Origin: Pieris napi
Taxonomy: Eukaryota > Arthropoda > Insecta > Lepidoptera > Pieridae
Direction of reading: 5' to 3'
DNA length: 64,000 bases
NCBI RefSeq assembly: GCF_905475465.1
Contig: NC_062246.1
Span: forward strand, 8,520,001-8,584,000
In this document: piece after piece, positions 59,301 through 64,000 of the stretch
Layout: each line of letters opens with the position of its first letter
Numbering within the stretch: the stretch's first letter is position 1
Notes under the pieces: generated by a model
The model's input: the letters and a program-made list of their open reading frames with translations, nothing else
Told to the model about the DNA's origin: nothing
Databases searched by the model: none
Made by a program: the position numbers and the translations under genes

Positions 59301-60204
59301 TAAAAATAAAAATAGCAACACACAACTTTGTAGCTAATGTGTTTAACAATCATTATTTAGTCAAGTTCCTTTGGCTCTCAATTATAATTATGTATTTTTA
59401 TGCAGAAATACAATCAACACAACCAAATAAACGCTTTGTATAATGCGTTATTAATATTTACGAATGTCAATATTAATCAAACAGCCACAGAAACATGAAA
59501 ATCTAATCAAAGCCGCATTGATCATTAGCCTTGCGCGAAGTGCCATCTTCCATAAATTAATTTTATCATCCAAATATATACCTTATGTCAATAACATTAA
59601 AACATATATTGTACCATTATTTACGTAATGTATGACACTTTACATAACAACCTTGTGGTTTTGAATTAAAACTCATATTTCCCTATCTTATAATAGCAGA
59701 TTTTCAAAGCACTGTATTATAACCTTTGTATATTAAAATATAGAGTCGCTATTGCTATTACTGTTCGAAGCTAAGTAAAAACACATGGGAAAACTTAGGT
59801 GAAAGTTTATTATTGTAGAAAAAACTGTGTGCAAATAATAAGATGTTGGAGGATATTAGATTATATAATCAGCAATTTTATTCAACCATGCCGAATGAGT
59901 AAAAAAATTCAACTACTCTATTATGATTTTGACGAATACCTACAGATTTTAATATAAATCACCACATTTAAAACAAAATTTATTGAAATAAGATTGTCCT
60001 TATTTAAATACAACGCTACATAATTTCATTTAAAATTAAATTTTGACGTTATACTAACTTTCCTAATGAAAATAAATGGGATTAAAAAATTCTAAACTTA
60101 TTTTGTAACAGACGCAACACAAAAACAATTGGCCCAATTACACACACGATACAGCAGACATTATACTTAATATCGCTTTCGCTCAAGCATTAAAAATATG
60201 AGGA
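59301..60204. other. AT-rich non-coding stretch
   Basis: Nothing recognised. Confidence 0.45.
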
Positions 60205-61299
60205 ACAGATAACAATTTATTTACGTAAGATACGCGTCGTTAACTTTGCTCGCGTAACGAATTTAATTCACTCGATATTCAATTATAAATGAGACGACAT
60301 TCGCGTGCTATGTCATGATATAGTCATCATCAGACGTCATTTTGATTTGGACATTGGCGTGCAGAATACATCACCTGATGTCATTTTGACAGGATGGGAT
60401 ATAGCGTGCTGACTATCTCACCTGCTCACATGCTTTCTTTTCCATTCGGGTGTTTAACAGATAACAATTTATTTACGTAAGATACGCGTCGTTAACTTTG
60501 CTCGCGTAACGAATTTAATTCACTCGATATTCAATTATAAATGAGACGACATTCGCGTGCTATGTCATGATATAGTCATCATCAGACGTCATTTTGATTT
60601 GGACATTGGCGTGCAGAATACATCACCTGATGTCATTTTGACAGGATGGGATATAGCGTGCTGACTATCTCACCTGCTCACATGCTTTCTTTTCCATTCG
60701 GGTGTTTAACAGATAACAATTTATTTACGTAAGATACGCGTCGTTAACTTTGCTCGCGTAACGAATTTAATTCACTCGATATTCAATTATAAATGAGACG
60801 ACATTCGCGTGCTATGTCATGATATAGTCATCATCAGACGTCATTTTGATTTGGACATTGGCGTGCAGAATACATCACCTGATGTCATTTTGACAGGATG
60901 GGATATAGCGTGCTGACTATCTCACCTGCTCACATGCTTTCTTTTCCATTCGGGTGTTTAACAGATAACAATTTATTTACGTAAGATACGCGTCGTTAAC
61001 TTTGCTCGCGTAACGAATTTAATTCACTCGATATTCAATTATAAATGAGACGACATTCGCGTGCTATGTCATGATATAGTCATCATCAGACGTCATTTTG
61101 ATTTGGACATTGGCGTGCAGAATACATCACCTGATGTCATTTTGACAGGATGGGATATAGCGTGCTGACTATCTCACCTGCTCACATGCTTTCTTTTCCA
61201 TTTTGCAGAATACATCACCTGATGTCATTTTGACAGGATGGGATATAGCGTGCTGACTATCTCACCTGCTCACATGCTTTCTTTTCCATTCGGGTGTTT
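60205..61299. repeat. 252-bp tandem array, four identical copies plus a partial
   Basis: Units start at 60,205, 60,457, 60,709 and 60,961. As far as I can read them the copies are identical. The fourth ends at about 61,202, and a 96-base partial (61,204-61,299) follows, repeating only the unit's right part and leading into unique DNA at GGAGGCAAC. Inside each unit CATCAGACGTCATTTTGA and CACCTGATGTCATTTTGA are a diverged internal duplication. The 110-codon frame from 61,238 begins inside the partial unit and is not supported as a gene. Confidence 0.95.
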
Positions 61300-62262
61300 G
61301 GAGGCAACAGACGTGTCATCGTCTTCTAAATTAAATATCCAACAGATCGTCAAAGATATAGTATTTTTAGAAAATCTGTTTAATTTAATTAATAATAATG
61401 TCACTGGCTTAAAGATAGTGAATATTTTGTCCTTACGAAGAACAACAAACAAGAAAAATCACAACTATATTTCGAGACAGTTAATTCATAATAACATTGT
61501 TTCTTTTTACTTTTACTATGTGATAGCAGTTCCATATTTAAATAGGACTCATGTAAAAGTGAATAATTGAATGATTGCATAATAAAAATAAACACACTTT
61601 GCAAACCTCAACTTGTATCAGTTAAATATATTTTTTATTCCGCAGCGTGCATCTCATCCTATAAATAACTAGTGCTCAAATCGATACAGTAAAATTAGAT
61701 CGAAGCACTTATAAAATATTAAGAGCTAAGGTCGCAAGTATTGATTCCGATTTAAGTTCACCTTAACAGACTAAAGTTAGTTTAACCAAGCTTTCTTGGA
61801 AGACCGAATCTGAGCCCTATCTTCCGCACTGATGATGCAGCGATTCTTGCAAATACAATCTGTAGCGGCGCGATAAGTTCAACTACTGAAATCTCAGCTT
61901 TATTAAGAAAAAAATTATACACCTTAATCCCGTTTAACACATACTAATAATAATAAAACCCATTTATTTCCAAGGCCTAATTCAGCTGTCTCTAAATTTA
62001 TCTATCCATGGCTTTCTTTCTCCTTTCGCTTCTATATCTTTTATCCACCTTTTACACACATCACACAAACTACTTACTCAGAAAATTGTGTCAGACAGAC
62101 CGTGAAAGATCGCTGCTTCTATCTGAGGGGTTCAGACTAGAGAATTGCGCGCAATTACCTTCTATGCACGGCCATGAACGTGATACCTAAGAAGACACAC
62201 TGTAATAAATAAGGCATAGAACTGCACAATCAGCATACAAAATGTCCAAATATATAATAACA
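61300..62262. other. Non-coding stretch
   Basis: No recognised gene or repeat; GATGATGCAGCG near 61,830 lies in a slightly GC-richer patch. Confidence 0.4.
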
Positions 62263-62590
62263 ACTAGCTGCCCCCGCGAACTTAGTTTCTCCTTAATGTG
62301 ATTTTACTCAGCCTACCTTTTTAGTACATACCAACATGGAACATTTTGCTATGCTACCCCAGAGACAGTTCGGTTTTCCGGAATGAAAACTTTTTAGGTT
62401 GTGCTATTAATTTTTCTAAAAAATAAAAAATATATTTGGACACACCTTATCACTTAGGGGTTTGAAAGATAGATAGTAGCCGATTCTCAGACTTACTGAA
62501 TGTGCATATAAAAAATCATAAGAATCGGTCGAGCCGTTTCGCAGGAGTTGGGAACGAACATTGTGACACAAGAATTTTATAAATATAGAG
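62263..62590 (+). repeat. RTE-like retrotransposon 3' region / dispersed repeat
   Basis: ACTAGCTGCCCCCGCGAACT, ACCAACATGGAACATTTTGC, ACACCTTATCACTTAGGGG, TAGCCGATTCTCAGACTTAC and CGGTCGAGCCGTTTCGCAGG follow the order of a very common insect repeat. It ends in AATTTTATAAATATAGAGG. Confidence 0.6.
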
Positions 62591-63189
62591 GTTGTATACT
62601 TTGTTTAATTGTTGTAATTGTTATACTGGGTGTCATAAATGTGCTTAGGTTCCATCATGCACTGACAATTCGTTCGAATCGTGTCAACTGTCACCCCACC
62701 AGAGTCGAACCACAAACTACATGTTTCATATAAAAATCAGTAGATAAGATTAATTAAAAGAATTCCCACCTCCTGTTTCAATTTCATACCTTTCATAAAT
62801 CTCAATCTAAAATTGTCTAGGTAGATGGGCAGATAGTCAATTTTAAAGAACATAAGAATAAATGGGTTTTGTTCGTAGTTATAAAGACTCGACTAAAACT
62901 TGCCGTCTCGGGAACATTTAAGCCAACAAAGTTTCGTGATAGGAAATACTTACAAGTTACCGAACAATACTTGTAGTTAAGATAAATTTTAAACTCGTTA
63001 TATTGGCAGTATTGATATTTCATTTAATCGAGCTTCTGAAAAGCATGTAAGCCACACACAGTACTATTAGGACTTAAGTCAACATTAAATACTAGTAAGC
63101 AACTAAAGTTAGTTAGTTAGAAAAAGACGACATTAAGCTACTAGACCTTTTAAGCCTCAGATTAAAACTATAGTGGACTTATTTATCTT
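62591..63189. other. Non-coding spacer
   Basis: Nothing recognised. Confidence 0.4.
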
Positions 63190-63285
63190 CTGATTTAAAG
63201 GCCGGCAGCGCATTCGCGATCTCTCTGGCACTGAGAGTGTCTATGTGAGGCGGTATCACATAACCTCAGATGAGCCTAGATTTTT
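63190..63285 (-). repeat. CCGCCGCCC-type dispersed repeat, left part
   Basis: TTAAAGGCCGGCAGCGCATT, GGCACTGAGAGTGTCTATG, GGCGGTATCACATAACCTCA and GATGAGCCT, inverted. Confidence 0.7.
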
Positions 63286-63894
63286 ATATATATAGTGTAT
63301 ACACGCGTTTCTATCAATATGTTTCTCTACATTTACCTTTAAGCATTTGAACAACATTTGTGATGGTAGCCTGAATATGGTGCTACAAAAGCACTTAGAA
63401 CTTACAATTCGAATATTTTATAACCACGATTGAGGAAGCAGGGAAAAATCTACCTAGCCCGTACCTGTGAGTATTCATGAGAGTATATTTTATCCATTAA
63501 CGTAAAATAAAACCTTCTTTCGCGTACTATCGCACCCCAATCTCATCTAAGTACCTTTAGAAACAATAACTTGAACGATATCGAGTCAGGGAGAATGTAT
63601 TTATCACTGGCGATTACCAAACGGCACTTTCGAGGGGAAAATTGTGAGCGGTGAATCAATTTATGTGAAGACTAGGTACGTTTATATTCTTTTTTTGATA
63701 CATCTTAAATCCATTAACAGCCGTGATAAATTAATGGTTAAGCGTGCTAGTTAGGTTGAGGTTTTTCTTCATATTTGTAGGTAGACCTACATTTGTTATG
63801 ACAAAGTTATTATTTAGTAAAAAACAAACAATGAAACAGACACATAGTACGGTATGGTATGGTGTCCATGGTATGGTCGGTGGATTCAGCTTCC
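63286..63894. other. Non-coding spacer
   Basis: GGTATGGTATGGTGTCCATGG at about 63,854 is a short GTATG repeat; nothing else seen. Confidence 0.4.
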
Positions 63895-64000
63895 TCACTT
63901 AGACTCGTACTCGGTCCGTTGTGCGTAATCTCCTGGCTAACTATGCAAGCATAGCTCCTTCCAGAAGCACAGAAGTCCCCTGGGCACTTCGCAGGCCTCA
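63895..64000 (-). pseudogene. Non-LTR retrotransposon C-terminal fragment, cut by the window end
   Basis: Same sequence as 14,985-15,150: TCCTGGCTAACTATGCAAGC, TAGCTCCTTCCAGAAGCACA, GAAGTCCCCTGGGCACTTCG. It continues beyond the window, so more of the element may lie to the right. Confidence 0.55.

Noticed and set aside
60205..61299. CRISPR-like array
   Set aside because: The 252-bp units are contiguous without spacers, in animal-type DNA; this is an ordinary tandem repeat.
61238..61570. 110-codon open frame after the 252-bp array
   Set aside because: Its start lies inside the partial tandem unit and the rest is AT-driven; overlapping minus-strand frames are equally long.

Overview
This window looks like intronic or intergenic DNA from a moth or butterfly (Lepidoptera). 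It is AT-rich (about one third G+C by eye), has no convincing host protein-coding exon, and is full of short, mostly decayed transposable-element pieces. The order-level call rests on repeats typical of lepidopteran genomes: a tRNA-derived SINE with a GGTTCGATCCC B box, a dispersed repeat with a CCGCCGCCCATGGACACTCA core, short non-autonomous Helitrons ending in CTAGT, and a LINE 3' end with TCGCTTGTTAGCGATAACG. I do not assign a species.

Layout. 1-5.6 kb: a broken copia-type gag (minus strand), two SINE copies and a LINE tail. 5.6-7.75 kb: a decayed DNA transposon with a frameshifted transposase and a short CCCTGG motif clustered at both ends. 9.2-9.6 kb: a foldback repeat. 12.4-14.6 kb: a PIF/Harbinger element with TAA target duplication, a two-exon Myb/SANT-like gene, a remnant of the transposase N-terminus and a 159-bp tandem array in place of the transposase core. 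14.6-25 kb: LINE tails, SINEs and the CCGCCGCCC repeat. 25-42 kb: sparse repeats, one Helitron and a small element with perfect 36-bp inverted termini. 42-47 kb: a GC-rich retroposed insert with 16-bp flanking repeats, a foldback element and a cluster of three SINEs. 48-59 kb: further inverted-repeat elements and a Helitron. 60.2-61.3 kb: four identical 252-bp tandem copies. The end holds an RTE-like tail and two repeat fragments.

The most interesting host signal is on the minus strand. At about 59,053, 43,400 and 25,438 a pyrimidine tract and CAG run directly into GTAAG. This is the form of the zero-nucleotide-exon recursive splice sites known from long Drosophila introns. The three sites share a strand and are 15.7 and 18.0 kb apart. 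If real, the window lies inside one very long intron of a minus-strand gene whose exons are outside it, and the introns are removed in the order 59 kb, 43 kb, 25 kb. This is inference from sequence form only.

No rRNA gene, intact tRNA gene, CRISPR array or operon is present, as expected for animal nuclear DNA.
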